Part shown: positions 53,819 to 64,000 of the stretch, one piece after another
How the letters are laid out: the number at the start of each line of letters is the position of its first letter
Numbering within the stretch: position 1 is the first letter of the stretch
Source of the DNA: Tetrahymena thermophila SB210
Lineage: Eukaryota; Ciliophora; Oligohymenophorea; Hymenostomatida; Tetrahymenidae
DNA: 64,000 nucleotides
Direction of reading: 5' to 3'
NCBI RefSeq assembly: GCF_000189635.1
Contig: NW_002475927.1
Location: forward strand, 62,001-126,000
Notes under the pieces: model-generated
Databases searched by the model: none
What the model saw: the letters and a program-made list of their open reading frames with translations, nothing else
Told to the model about the DNA's origin: nothing
Made by a program: the position numbers and the translations under genes

Positions 53819-54765
53819 ATGATAATCTTCAACTATCAGATTGTTATAAGATGAAGGTATTCGATTTACTGATGATATTTTTGTTAATAAACACTTTTTT
53901 ATAAAGAAGAGTATTCTTCTGCAGCCTTTATTCTTAGTCTCTTTCCTAAATTTGATGCGCGAATTTTGAATTTAAATAATAATTAAATGATTCTGTGTTT
54001 TAATTAACAGGATCGATTATCTTAATTGTTTTCCTTATTTATATTTTATTAATAAAAATCAATTTTGATATTGATTTACTAAATACTATAATCATTCTTA
54101 TTAAAGAATGAATGCTTGCATCAATAATTTTAAAAACTAAATGTTCAAACAAGTTTATGAATATCTTTTATTCAAATTATAATGAATGTAAAATTTTGGC
54201 AGTATAATAAATTATTATTAATTAATTTTATTGATACTATTTTTTTGCTCATCATTATTAAGAGTGTTCATTCTTTCATTTATATTTATAAGCATTATGT
54301 TTATTAATATAATTTAATTGTTAAATTTTGTTCCTTATTTTTGTATTTTAGTGTAGGATACCAAAGATTTAATATTTTAATAGATAATTTTATTTTTTGT
54401 TAAGAAACGTAAAATTAATATTTAAAATTATTTCACTTTTTTTATGTAATAAGTAAACTATAATTTTCAACAATCAATAATATTTAAATTAATTCTACTT
54501 TTCTACTATTTTTTGCTTTCTTAGCAAAAACATAAAAATATAAAATAAAATAAATTTTAAAATGAACCTTTAATAATTGTATCAAATAAATTATTTACTT
54601 ATAAAAGAAATTTTTAAAATTAATTTTATTTTTATATTATAATAATTCGTATTATAAGCAGTAATTACTTGGTTTGGTTTATGTTATAGTAAAGATATAA
54701 ATCTACAATATAATAAAGGAATTCATTTATATATTTTTTTATGATTTTTGATAAAACTTTATAAA
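53819..54765. promoter_or_regulatory. Bidirectional intergenic region
   Basis: About 950 bp lie between the B-box gene (-) and the Sey1-like gene (+), so both promoters should be here. The minus-strand frame stays open some distance upstream of the chosen B-box ATG, so that gene could begin further up. No element is identifiable. Confidence 0.4.
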
Positions 54766-57700
54766 ATGCTCAAATAGATTACCATAAAAAAAGAACTTAA
54801 TAGACAATGCTTAGATGAGGTTATAAAAAGCTATGGTGAAAATTAGTATTTATATGTTATAGGGATTTTCTATTAGCAAAGAGCATCTACAGAATTCATT
54901 TTCAATTAGATTTTTGGGTATGATTTCAGCTAAGAAATCGATTAATAAGGTTGATGATGTTAATTTTTTTAATTTATAAAAAATATATCAAAATAATTTT
55001 TTCATCAATAACTATCAAAGTATTTATAAATTTTATTAATAAGAGAAGGCAGTGTTTGCGTATAAGTCTGACAAAGATCAATATTCCAACTTAATCTTTT
55101 TATTTAGTAATTTCTAATTCATTGATGTAATATATTGTTTTTTATTTTTTACACTTTTCATTCATTTGCAAATTCACATCTTTTCTATTTATTTTTCAGT
55201 ATGTGTGCCTTACCAAAAGCCGCTGTTGCAATCTTTAAATTAAATATAACAGTAAGACTTTAATTATGTTGAAGAATTTATTTTTGAGTGCAGTGATGTC
55301 TTGATAAACTTAGATTTTACTATGCAAGATAGTTATCAAAGCTTGGAAAGCTACATTAGCAAAAACTTGAAAGAAAGAGAAAATCCTTATGTTAAAAAAG
55401 AAATAAACTATATTTATCCTTTAGACTAAGATATTAAGGAATTAGACAAAAAAGATAATATAGATGAGCAAGAAAATCAGCTTATTTATTAAGTTAATAG
55501 AAATAAGGGTAATGTAATTTAAAGATGTTTAAAACAGCAAGAGTCTAAAGACATTTAAGAGTCATTAGTCTTAAAGATACAAGAGTTAGAGAAATATTAA
55601 ATGATACCTATTCCAATTCAAAAAATAAATACTTTATTTTCTATCATATGGGATAATCTCCTTTTAAATTAGGTAAATTAATTCATTAATTAAAGTTTAT
55701 AATAATTTATTATTTAAATTAGAATAAAAATAGTCTATTTTAGCTTAAATAAATTATTGTTGGAAGTCATTACGAAGAACAATGGGATATGTTAGTTAAA
55801 GAAATGTAGCAATGGTCTAAACAATTGCATATTTAATGTATGGAAGGAATGATACATGATTTTAATATTTAAAAGGAAGAATATAGGAAAATTTCAGAAA
55901 AATGGAAGGTATCAAGTGTGTTTTTGAAAGGGTTTCTTCAAGTTTTAGATGAAAATTATGTTAAGGAGTAAATAAACTAAGAGATTTAAAAATAGATTTT
56001 TAAGCTATTTAATTTCTAATTGAACTACATAAAAAGTAATCTTAATGAAATATTTTAAAAGAAACTCACAGAAATATAAAATCAAGAAAAACAGTAGCTA
56101 TTATAAAAGTAGATTTAATAATCAAACCAGAAACCTTAGTAAAAACCAGAAACCCAATAAACAGAATAATAGCCAAATTAAAACTAATAAATTGATTTAA
56201 GCTAATCACAATCATCACCTTAGTTTAAATTTTAACAATCATAGTAGTAAAGGGAATCTTTATCTAATTCAAATCCTAATTAAAGTATTAACATTTCCAA
56301 ATTTGCTTCATAAAAAGTTTCTTCAGATTTAAACTTTTCTTAGATTGAGTTCTCAAATAATGAGAATAATGAAATATAATAGAAAATAAATGATATTTCA
56401 TTTAGTTAAGACTTGATTGGACTATAAAGACAGAACTCAAACAAAAGCTCAGTAGATTTACATAACTAAACATTTGGATTATTAGATGTTAGTATAGTAG
56501 AGGAACCAATAGGATAAATAAAGTAAATAAAAGAAAAGTCTTCAGAGCAAGACAGTGAAGATGAGTTAGATTAAAAACTGATATTAAAAAGAGTAGGAAG
56601 TGAAACATATTAAAGTAATGATTAAACAGAAGCTAATAAGCTTGAGAGTTCAACAGAAGTAAACTAAAATAACTCTAATTAAAGTAATGAAAATATAAAA
56701 AGTGAGGCTTTGAATTCTCCAGCTTAAATTAAAGCTTTTAATACAGGTATTCAAAATTAAAGCTAGACATAACTTTTGTTTTCAAAATAGAAAAACTTCA
56801 AAGGAAGTGGCCAATATTTTCAAATAGAAAAAAGTTAAAAAATACCTAACAAATTAGCATATTCTTAATCTCCAAATATCAAACAAAAATCAATAGAAAG
56901 AGGAAGAAATTCAATTAGACAGAACTAATCATCAAGCTCTGAAATTTAAGAATATAAATTATTTGAAATATTAGAGAAAACTAAAAATTAAGTGAAGATC
57001 GAAATTAAAACAAAAATGTTTGATACATTAGATTAAAAATCAAAAGAAGAGCTAGGCTAAATAACTGAATACGAGCAGATAGAAATATAGATTATAGAAC
57101 TTATTACAACAGTAAACTTAATATATTTATCATAAGTTTAATTGCTATCTAAATTTCTTTAATTTCAGGTATTAGAAAAGAGGGCATCATTGGAAGTATA
57201 AGACTTTGTTAAACAGAAAATTATTACAAGATTAAAGACTGATATTTCTGATTTATTTACAAACAAAGACCAAGACTTTTGGGTGAAATTCAAAGGTATT
57301 AAAAACAAAATTATTGATGATTAGGAAAAGAAAATTTATGAATATTTAAAAGGTAAAATTTACTTATTTATTTAAAAAATTAATTATTTTAATTAACTTT
57401 AGATAATTTTAAGTTACCAAAAAATAATTCTAATGAGTTGATAAAAAAATCTAAAGAAGTTTGCTTAAAAGAAGTTAAGAAACTAATGAAAGCTAAAATA
57501 GAAGAAATTACATCTGATTTTGTTGAGGAGTAAATCACCTGTTTCATTATTCAATAAATTACTTAAATTATTATTTTTATTTTGCCATTAATTAATTAAT
57601 TAATTATTTTATTTATTTATTCAATAGGCTCCAAGCTAATGATAAAAAAATATAAGATAAATAAAGTATAAATTTTATTTATGATAAATATGAAGATTTC

Positions 57701-58045
57701 GTTATTGCCTTTAAAGATGGCCTAGAAAACGATAATGATTCTAAAGAAGAAGATTTAATAAATCAATGTAATAAAATCTTAATAGAATTATAAGCTATGA
57801 AAGAAAACTACAAAAATATTGTTAAATTTAAATACAACACTTTAAGATTATAACTTCAGAAATTGATGTTTAAAAAAGAAAAACTGATTACTTCAATTTA
57901 AGCTTTTACGAAAATAAATCAATTGACTTTAACTTTATTAATAGTGTTCTCTATACTTTCTGTGTTTGAGAATGTACCTTTAGCTAGCTCAGTAGGGATA
58001 ATTTTGATTTCTCATATACTTTACACGATATACAAGCTAAAATGA
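54766..58045 (+). CDS. Sey1/RHD3/atlastin-like protein with degenerate GTPase domain
   Basis: Seven exons (54766-54949, 55044-55106, 55200-55672, 55744-57111, 57169-57352, 57403-57529, 57628-58045) give 938 residues. Sey1/RHD3 proteins are dynamin-like GTPases that fuse ER tubules. Landmarks survive: the first strand and helix ending NQIFGYDF (residues 47-54), KPLLQSLNQIQ (like KPLLKTVFQV), IPIQKINTLFSIIWDNLL (the start of the three-helix bundle), and two hydrophobic segments near the C-terminus (LTLLIVFSILSVFENV, VGIILISHILYTIY). The GTPase itself is broken. The P-loop lysine-serine is replaced (IGIFYQQRAST at 32-42), and the stretch holding switch I and the DxxG motif is missing. A Q/S/N/E-rich insert of about 300 residues, absent from yeast Sey1, occupies 56080-56960. 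Most likely it is a pseudo-GTPase paralogue on the ER. Confidence 0.82.
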
Positions 58046-58196
58046 TAATTAATTAATAAATAAATAATATTTGATAAAGTAAAAATAGATAATTCTCATT
58101 TAAACTCAAAACACTCACTACATAGATATTTATATAAAATGTACTTTTATTATTAAATCAATTTATTAATTCAAATTTTCTTATTTTTAAAATTAA

Positions 58197-61100
58197 TCAT
58201 TTTCTTCTTCTAAGTCTTTAGGAGGAGCTCACTGGTTTTTTCGAGGTTTCTATTTATTATTTTTATCTTCTAGTTGTTCTTTAGTTTGCTTATTGATCTT
58301 CTTCATCTTCTTCCTCTTCTCCTTCATCTTCACTTTATGAGTCACTCTATTATTTTTCATTTTTTTTTCTACCTCTTCCCCTAGTTTCTTTTGCTTGACT
58401 TTTGTTTGCTGGTGATTTTTTAGGTCTTCCTCTAGTCTTAGTCTACTCTTACTCTTCCTCCTCTTCTTCTTACTCTTCATGCTCTTGTTCAGAAGACTCG
58501 TTCTCTTCCTCATCTTCATGTTCTTCCTCCATTTTATTTCTAGAACCTCCTCTTCTTGTGCTTCTTACAGATTCATTCTTGGTAGGCTTCTTTGTATCAG
58601 CTTGTTTTCTACCCCTCTTACGAGTAACCCTAGTTTACTCTTCTTCATCTTCCTCTTACTCTTCTTCTTCATTTTCTTCTTCTCCTTCAGACTCTTCTTT
58701 ATCAGAATTTTTATTAGCACTATTGTGTCTAGTTGTTCTTTTCACTGCTTGAGTAACATTTTTTGGTTTTCTTCCCCTTCTTTTTGTCTGCTTATCGTCC
58801 TCTTCTTCCTCTTATTCACTTTCATTTTCTTATTCTTGCTCACTTTCGTTTTGCTCATCTTATTCTGATTCAGGTTCTTTAGGTTAAGCTTTAGGTCTTC
58901 CTCTTCCTTTCTTTTAAGGTTTTTACTCCTCTTGCTCCTCATCTTCACCACTCTCTTCATTATCAACGGATTTCTAAGAAGATCTTGTTTTTGATTTTTT
59001 TTAAGCTGGTGTACTTTTTTTTGAGCTTCCTCTTGTTTTTCTAGGGGCTTCTTCTTCCTCCACCTCTTCTTCTTATTCATCAGATTATGAATTATCCTAT
59101 CCTTCTTCTTCTTCCTATGATTAAGTCTTTTCATTTGATTTTTTAGGACGGCCCCTGCCTCTTGTTTTCTTTTAAGACAATTCCTCTTCTTAATCTTCGT
59201 TGTCTGTTTCTTTATGTTCCTCATCACTTTCTTCAGATATTTTATTCTCTTTTGATGCTGATCTTCTACCTCTCCTGTTAGTTTTTGGACTCTCTTTTTC
59301 ACTTGATGAACCCATAGATTTAGTAGAAGCTGGTTTTCTACCTCTTCTTCCAACTTATTTTTTATTCTTTTTATCTTCTTCTTCAATGTCTTATTCTGCT
59401 GACATGTCTTCTTCTTCTTATTCATCGTCTTCTTCATCTTATTCAATAACTTCATCTTACACATCTTTTTTCTTTCTTCCTCTTTTGCTAGTCTTTTGAG
59501 CAACATTAGATTCTGGTAAAACTGTTTTTTAAGCTCTTCTAGATGATGTTCTTTTATTTATTACTTCTTCTCTATCTTCATCATCTTCATCTTCTTCTGT
59601 CTCTTAATTGAGTATATCTTCTAATTCTTTAGCATTCTTTGCTTTCCTAGTTGCAGAGTTTTTCTTAGAATCTTTATTTTCTTATTCTTCTTCCTCTTCA
59701 TTATCTTCTTCTTCTTCCTAATCAATATAGATAGCTTTTTTCTTTCTACCTCTCTATGATGGAGCATGAGAAGCTTCAGAGATATCTTTTTTAGGTCTGC
59801 CTCTTCTTTTTGTTTCTTCTTAGGCACCTTCTTCCTATTCATCATCATCTTCTCCTTCTTCCTCATCGTCTGAGTTAGGGTGGATAGATTTTCTTTTAGC
59901 AGGTCTACCACGTTTAGGCTTTTCTTCTTTTTCATTATCATCATCTTCTTCATTATTTGCTCTTTCTTCATCTTCTTCATCATACATCATAGCTCTTTTC
60001 TTCTTTTGCTCAGCAGAGTCATTAATCAACGTTCCATTTGAAAAGAGATTTTTGACAATAACTTCAATATCTTGTTGGTTACCTTCAAATAGTTCAATAA
60101 TTTTATCACAAATCTTTAATTGTTTTGCATTTAAAGTATAAAGCTTTTAATCTTCATCATTCTTTAAGCCATTTTCACCATTTTCTGCATCATTTGCTTC
60201 TTCTTTATCACTCTTTTCTTTACCTAAAACTTTATTTAATTCTTCTTTTTCTTCATCTTCTTCTTATCTTTCATTTTTATCTTGAATCTTTATTTTGTCT
60301 TTAATTACTTTTTCCAATTAATTGAACTGTTTACTAACTGGGCAATTTTCGATAGCTTCTTTTAAGAAGTGAAGAATTATTTATAGTTACTCAGTAGTGC
60401 ACTTATTGTAAAAGTCAAAGTACTAAGTAATTTTTTCAAAAAGAGATTGGAAGCGTCTTTCTTTTGAGCATTTGTATGCCAAGAAAAGGAAGAATCTTTC
60501 TTATGGAAGAAATTCATTAGAAGAAACGTTTTTAAGCACTTCAGTGTTATTATGATATTCATAGGACATTAAGTTAATTCCAACTCTAAGAGCCTTTGAA
60601 ATAAACTTTTCATTGCTATGATCAAAAATAACATATTCATCATTAAAAACTAATCCTTTCTTCTCAAGTGTAACCATCAACTACGAGAATAATTCCAAAG
60701 CTTTTTCAAATATTTGAAGATTGTAATAGTTCGAGGCAGTGAAAGTCTTAAATAAAGTTGAAAGTATCTGAATAGCCTTAAAGCCTTATTTTGTGCAGAT
60801 TTTAGTATCAAACCAAATAACCAAAAGTAAGCAAATAGTCTAGAATTAAAAATCAATATTTTTTAAATAAGTAAAATGCATTAAAAAAAATTTTTTTTAC
60901 AGTGTGTGGGTCTTGAAGTTTTCCGTTAAATAGCAATTTGCTTAACCCTTCAATTGAAATAGTTCTAAGAAGAATATCAGCTTTTAATAAAAAAGTTTAA
61001 TTAGATAAAGGAATAATGTCGATCAGATATATTTAATACCTTAATAAGCATACTTAAGTATTAAATCTTATGTTTGAGGAATGTCAATATCTTCGTCATC

Positions 61101-63891
61101 TTGGGATTGCTTTTAAGTGAGATCATATAGAAGTAGGAAATCTACTATGCTTCTCAATGAAATGATTTCTTGTGGAGTACAATTCTAGCAGTTTTCACTC
61201 TTGTCCAAAATATCGCTGAATACAGAGAAGAAATCAATGCAATTCTTTTTATCAATCAAAACATAGAGAGCAAGTGATTTCAAGGAATTGAAGTTTAAAC
61301 TTCTATCAGAAGAATGTAATCCAGGTAAAATGATTTGCTACAATAAATTTGAAATAGCAGGATCTTTAGGATCAACTTTGCAATAAGTGAGTAGAGATTA
61401 AACTAATACAAGCTCTCTCATAGAAATATCAAAAATTTTTGACTAAATAGCATCTTCCTTTTCTTCCCAAATTTTAAGATGTGCTTATTTTTCATCTTTT
61501 TCCTTCTCTAATTGATAAATTTCGTTTTATTTTGTCTTATTTTTTTTGAGATTCGACAATTCTTTTTCAATATTATCGAGTTTCTTTTTCTCTTCATTAA
61601 TACTATTTCTTATTCTTTCCAATTCTGAAGGTAAATCAAAATGTGAGTCATTATCTGTGTCTTTAGCTAGAGGCTCATGAACTTCAGAAATAAGCTAGAT
61701 AAGTTGAACATTCACTCTACCATCACTCACAATCTTTATTTTTAAAAAATAAAAATTACATAAATTTGACAAATATTTTTTTACTAAAAAATTTTTACCT
61801 TCTTTAAAATACGAACTATAATTGGAAGTAATTCATACGAGCATGTAATGATAGGAGAGAAGAAATATGATTGAGAAAAAATATTATTCATAACAGTATC
61901 TGGTTCAAGGTAATAGAAAATATCATTGTATTCATTAGAAGGATCAGTTGGGATTTCGGATATTAAATTGGTATTACTCATGTTAATAACTAAATTTTTT
62001 AGAGTTTCTTCAATTTTATTTCTTCCTGATTCATCACAATTAATGAGAAGTTCTGCCAAAAGGAGAACCTAATAGAGGGAAAATAAATTAGGCTAAGTGA
62101 ATGAATAGTAGTCAATCACTTAAGAGAAATCAACACCGTTTGGGAAGCAATCTTCCACTACAGCTACTAATTCAGGACTGAGTTCCTTTCTATCATCTTG
62201 ATTTTAAACCATTTAACAGAGGACTCTAATTAGGAATAGCTCTTCTCCTTCGATTGAAATTTAAGTGTGCTTTTTCTTCTTTTTAAGACTAAGTTGATTT
62301 AAAAAGCAATCCTTTAAGTATGCTGAGAAGCTATCAGCATCTAATATTTATTTGATAGTTTCCTTTACTAATAATTCTAAACTCTCGTATAATTCAGGGT
62401 AGTAAAGACTCTTTTCAATTTCAAAGGTTTTTAAAAAGTTTAAAATTTTAATTTTCAAATCTTTCATGGCAGTCTCTTTATTTGGTGTGAAAAATCTCTT
62501 AATTGCAGATTTACTTTGCTTTTTTTTAGTTTTTTCTTCATCAATTTCATTATCTTCAGAGCTTTCTTCTTTTTCTCCATCTTTTTCTTTGTTCTCTTCT
62601 AATTCCATTTCTTCTTCAATCTATATATTTAATGAAATTTTTTATTTAAAATATAAATTTTTTACTTTAATTTACTTAATTTTTTTAAGGATTTTCTTCA
62701 TCTTCCTTAAACAAATTATAGTTGAGCTAAAGATATCTTATACATGCTTCACGGACAGATGATTCTCTAGATCCTAAACCATCATAAATAAGTTTATAAA
62801 TATCAGATAAATTTAAGTTAGCAAGAGGTATTTATTCTTTAATAAGTTTCTTGAAGACTGTAGCTCTAATTTCAGGATTTTTATCTCTGATTCTCTTAAT
62901 TAAATGGGGGAAGGTGCTTTCATTCATTTCCAAGTTGATTAATGCCAATTTTCTAATCTAGTCTTAGTCGTCCATGCACATACTCTTCATCATTTCGCTC
63001 TAAGTGAATAAAAAAAATATATTTTAAATTAATGAAAGTTAAAAAAACTTAAATAAATAATTAAATAAAAACTGTCTCTTAATTCTAAGACAATAAATTT
63101 TTATATCTTTTTTGATTTTGTTTGCGAAATTTTTAATTTTTTGCAAACTAACAAAAAATTGATCCAAAAATCAGCATCAAATTTTAAAAGACTAACTAAA
63201 TTTTAATATTATAGAAAATATCTAACTAAAATTCTGAATCTATATTTATAATATAAATGTTGTCTCATATCACATTTTGAATTTAAAAATCACAAATTAT
63301 TTAAATTACTCTAAGAATTTTTGCTTCTTATGTTTCTGTAAGATCATCTCTATCCATTAATTTTTGCAAATAAGACGTAATCTTAATACCTATGTGCTTT
63401 AAGTTACCCTTCTTCTCTTTCATCAAAGAAAGAGTACCTAATATTAATTACTTAGCAACTTTTACTTCAATAATATCTACAAGAGTGTCTGAAGGTAATA
63501 TCTTTAAGAGTTAGAAAATTATACGAGAAGAGAAGATTCTTATTTAGAGTTAAGTGGAGTCAAGAGCTCCAGCAAAAAATGCCAAGAAATGTTAAAAAAG
63601 TTAAAAGATATCCCTTTTTGTTAACTTTTATTTTTTTGATGACTAATCTTCTTTGAGAGCGTACTAACGATATCCTGTTTCAAATAATTTTTCAGTCAAT
63701 TTTTCATATTTCTCAATTAATTTTCTTGGTGCCTTAAGCAAGCTCTTGATAATTTTAAGATAGCATTGCTCTGTTGCTTTAAGAAATACTGCTTTATTTG
63801 TTTCATACTACTCAAGAAGTGCATATACTTGCTTTTAAGAGACTGAGGTAGACTCCTAAACTTCATTGAAAACTTCAGCTATTGTTTCCAT
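58197..63891 (-). CDS. Condensin complex subunit CAP-G with AT-hook tail
   Basis: Six minus-strand exons (63891-63310, 62999-62676, 62620-61799, 61733-61040, 60980-60901, 60839-58197) give 1714 residues, against about 1000 in the human and yeast proteins. CAP-G (NCAPG/Ycg1) is the HEAT-repeat subunit that anchors condensin to DNA during chromosome compaction. Family landmarks: LALINLEMNESTFPHLIKRI, DKNPEIRATVFKKL and YDGLGSRESSVREACIRYL in exon 2, LLQQIILPGLHSSDRSL in exon 4, and SIEGLSKLLFNGKLQDPHT leading to LLLVIWFDTK across the fifth intron. A coiled coil of about 60 residues interrupts the HEAT region near 61490-61640. From about residue 1143 the protein continues for 570 residues as acidic/Gln runs alternating with RGRP-like basic motifs. 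The last exon is open throughout and links HEAT region and tail directly. Confidence 0.9.
58361..59918 (-). repeat. Array of AT-hook-like motifs in CAP-G tail
   Basis: Basic motifs spaced by E/D/Q/S-rich segments of roughly 20-65 residues. Approximate positions and cores: 59901 KRGRPAKR, 59791 RRGRPKK, 59741 QRGRKK, 59470 KRGRKK, 59333 RRGRKP, 59262 RRGRR, 59141 RGRGRPKK, 59021 RGSSKK (weak), 58890 GRGRPK, 58761 RRGRKP, 58603 KRGRKQ, 58541 RRGGSR (weak), 58421 RGRPKK, 58361 RGRGRKK. AT hooks (core GRP flanked by basic residues) insert into the minor groove of AT-rich DNA. Five of these have the full RGRP core; the others have RGRK or related forms. The repeat is protein-level, with moderate DNA similarity between units. 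Confidence 0.85.
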
Positions 63892-64000
63892 CACTTATTT
63901 TTGTCTAAGTTAGTATAATCTAGATTTATTTATTAATATTCTTGTTAAATCTATTTTTACTTTGCTTCTTATCTTCTTTCTTCTGATTTAAAGATTTAAT
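63892..64000. other. Upstream of CAP-G
   Basis: AT-rich sequence before the CAP-G start codon on the minus strand, probably 5' untranslated or promoter sequence. Nothing specific is seen before the window ends. Confidence 0.4.

Noticed and set aside
58402-59506. Ser/Phe-rich plus-strand frames and out-of-frame Lys-rich minus-strand frames
   Set aside because: Other-frame readings of the CAP-G acidic/AT-hook tail; only the frame continuous with the HEAT region contains RGRP motifs.
1-64000. Prokaryotic-type features (operons, ribosome binding sites, CRISPR, insertion sequences)
   Set aside because: The window is eukaryotic: spliced genes, reassigned stop codons and eukaryote-only families. 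No such features were seen.

Overview
This is a protein-coding stretch of a ciliate macronuclear-type genome, most like Tetrahymena or a close oligohymenophorean relative. The DNA is very AT-rich. Genes stay open only if TAA and TAG are read as glutamine and TGA is the sole stop. Introns are short and AT-rich with GT..AG ends (mostly 44-310 bp, one of 677 bp), longer than the roughly 25-bp introns of Paramecium. I saw no tRNA, rRNA, transposon or CRISPR array. Nearly all the gene models below were made by reading through TAA/TAG as Gln and choosing introns that keep frame and family motifs. Exon lengths add up to whole codons wherever I give a join, but none has transcript support.

Layout from left to right: an ABCA transporter cut by the left edge (-); an oxysterol-binding protein (+); a coiled-coil protein with a Cys/His cluster (+); a five-zinc-knuckle, RS- and Q-rich protein resembling Air/ZCCHC7 (+); a protein with the RWD-plus-zinc-RING half of WDR59 but no visible beta-propeller (+); a large CNBD-type potassium channel (+); a SPATA4/SPEF1-type CH-domain protein (-); a Qa-SNARE syntaxin (+); a probable mitochondrial J protein (+); an 8-kb secreted or GPI-anchored surface protein (+); a Q/N-rich TPR-like protein (+); a 4.6-kb gap with no gene I can support; a polyglutamine protein with a basic C-terminal domain (+); a B-box protein with a huge disordered tail (-); a Sey1/RHD3/atlastin-like protein with an apparently dead GTPase domain (+); and condensin subunit CAP-G (-).

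The genes do not form one pathway or operon; this is ordinary eukaryotic gene order. Several concern membranes and traffic (ABCA, OSBP, syntaxin, Sey1-like, channel, surface protein) and two concern nuclear functions (CAP-G, zinc-knuckle protein). The most unusual items are CAP-G, whose C-terminus is extended by about 570 residues of alternating acidic/Gln runs and about a dozen AT-hook-like motifs; the Sey1-like protein lacking P-loop and switch residues; and the WDR59-like protein lacking its propeller.
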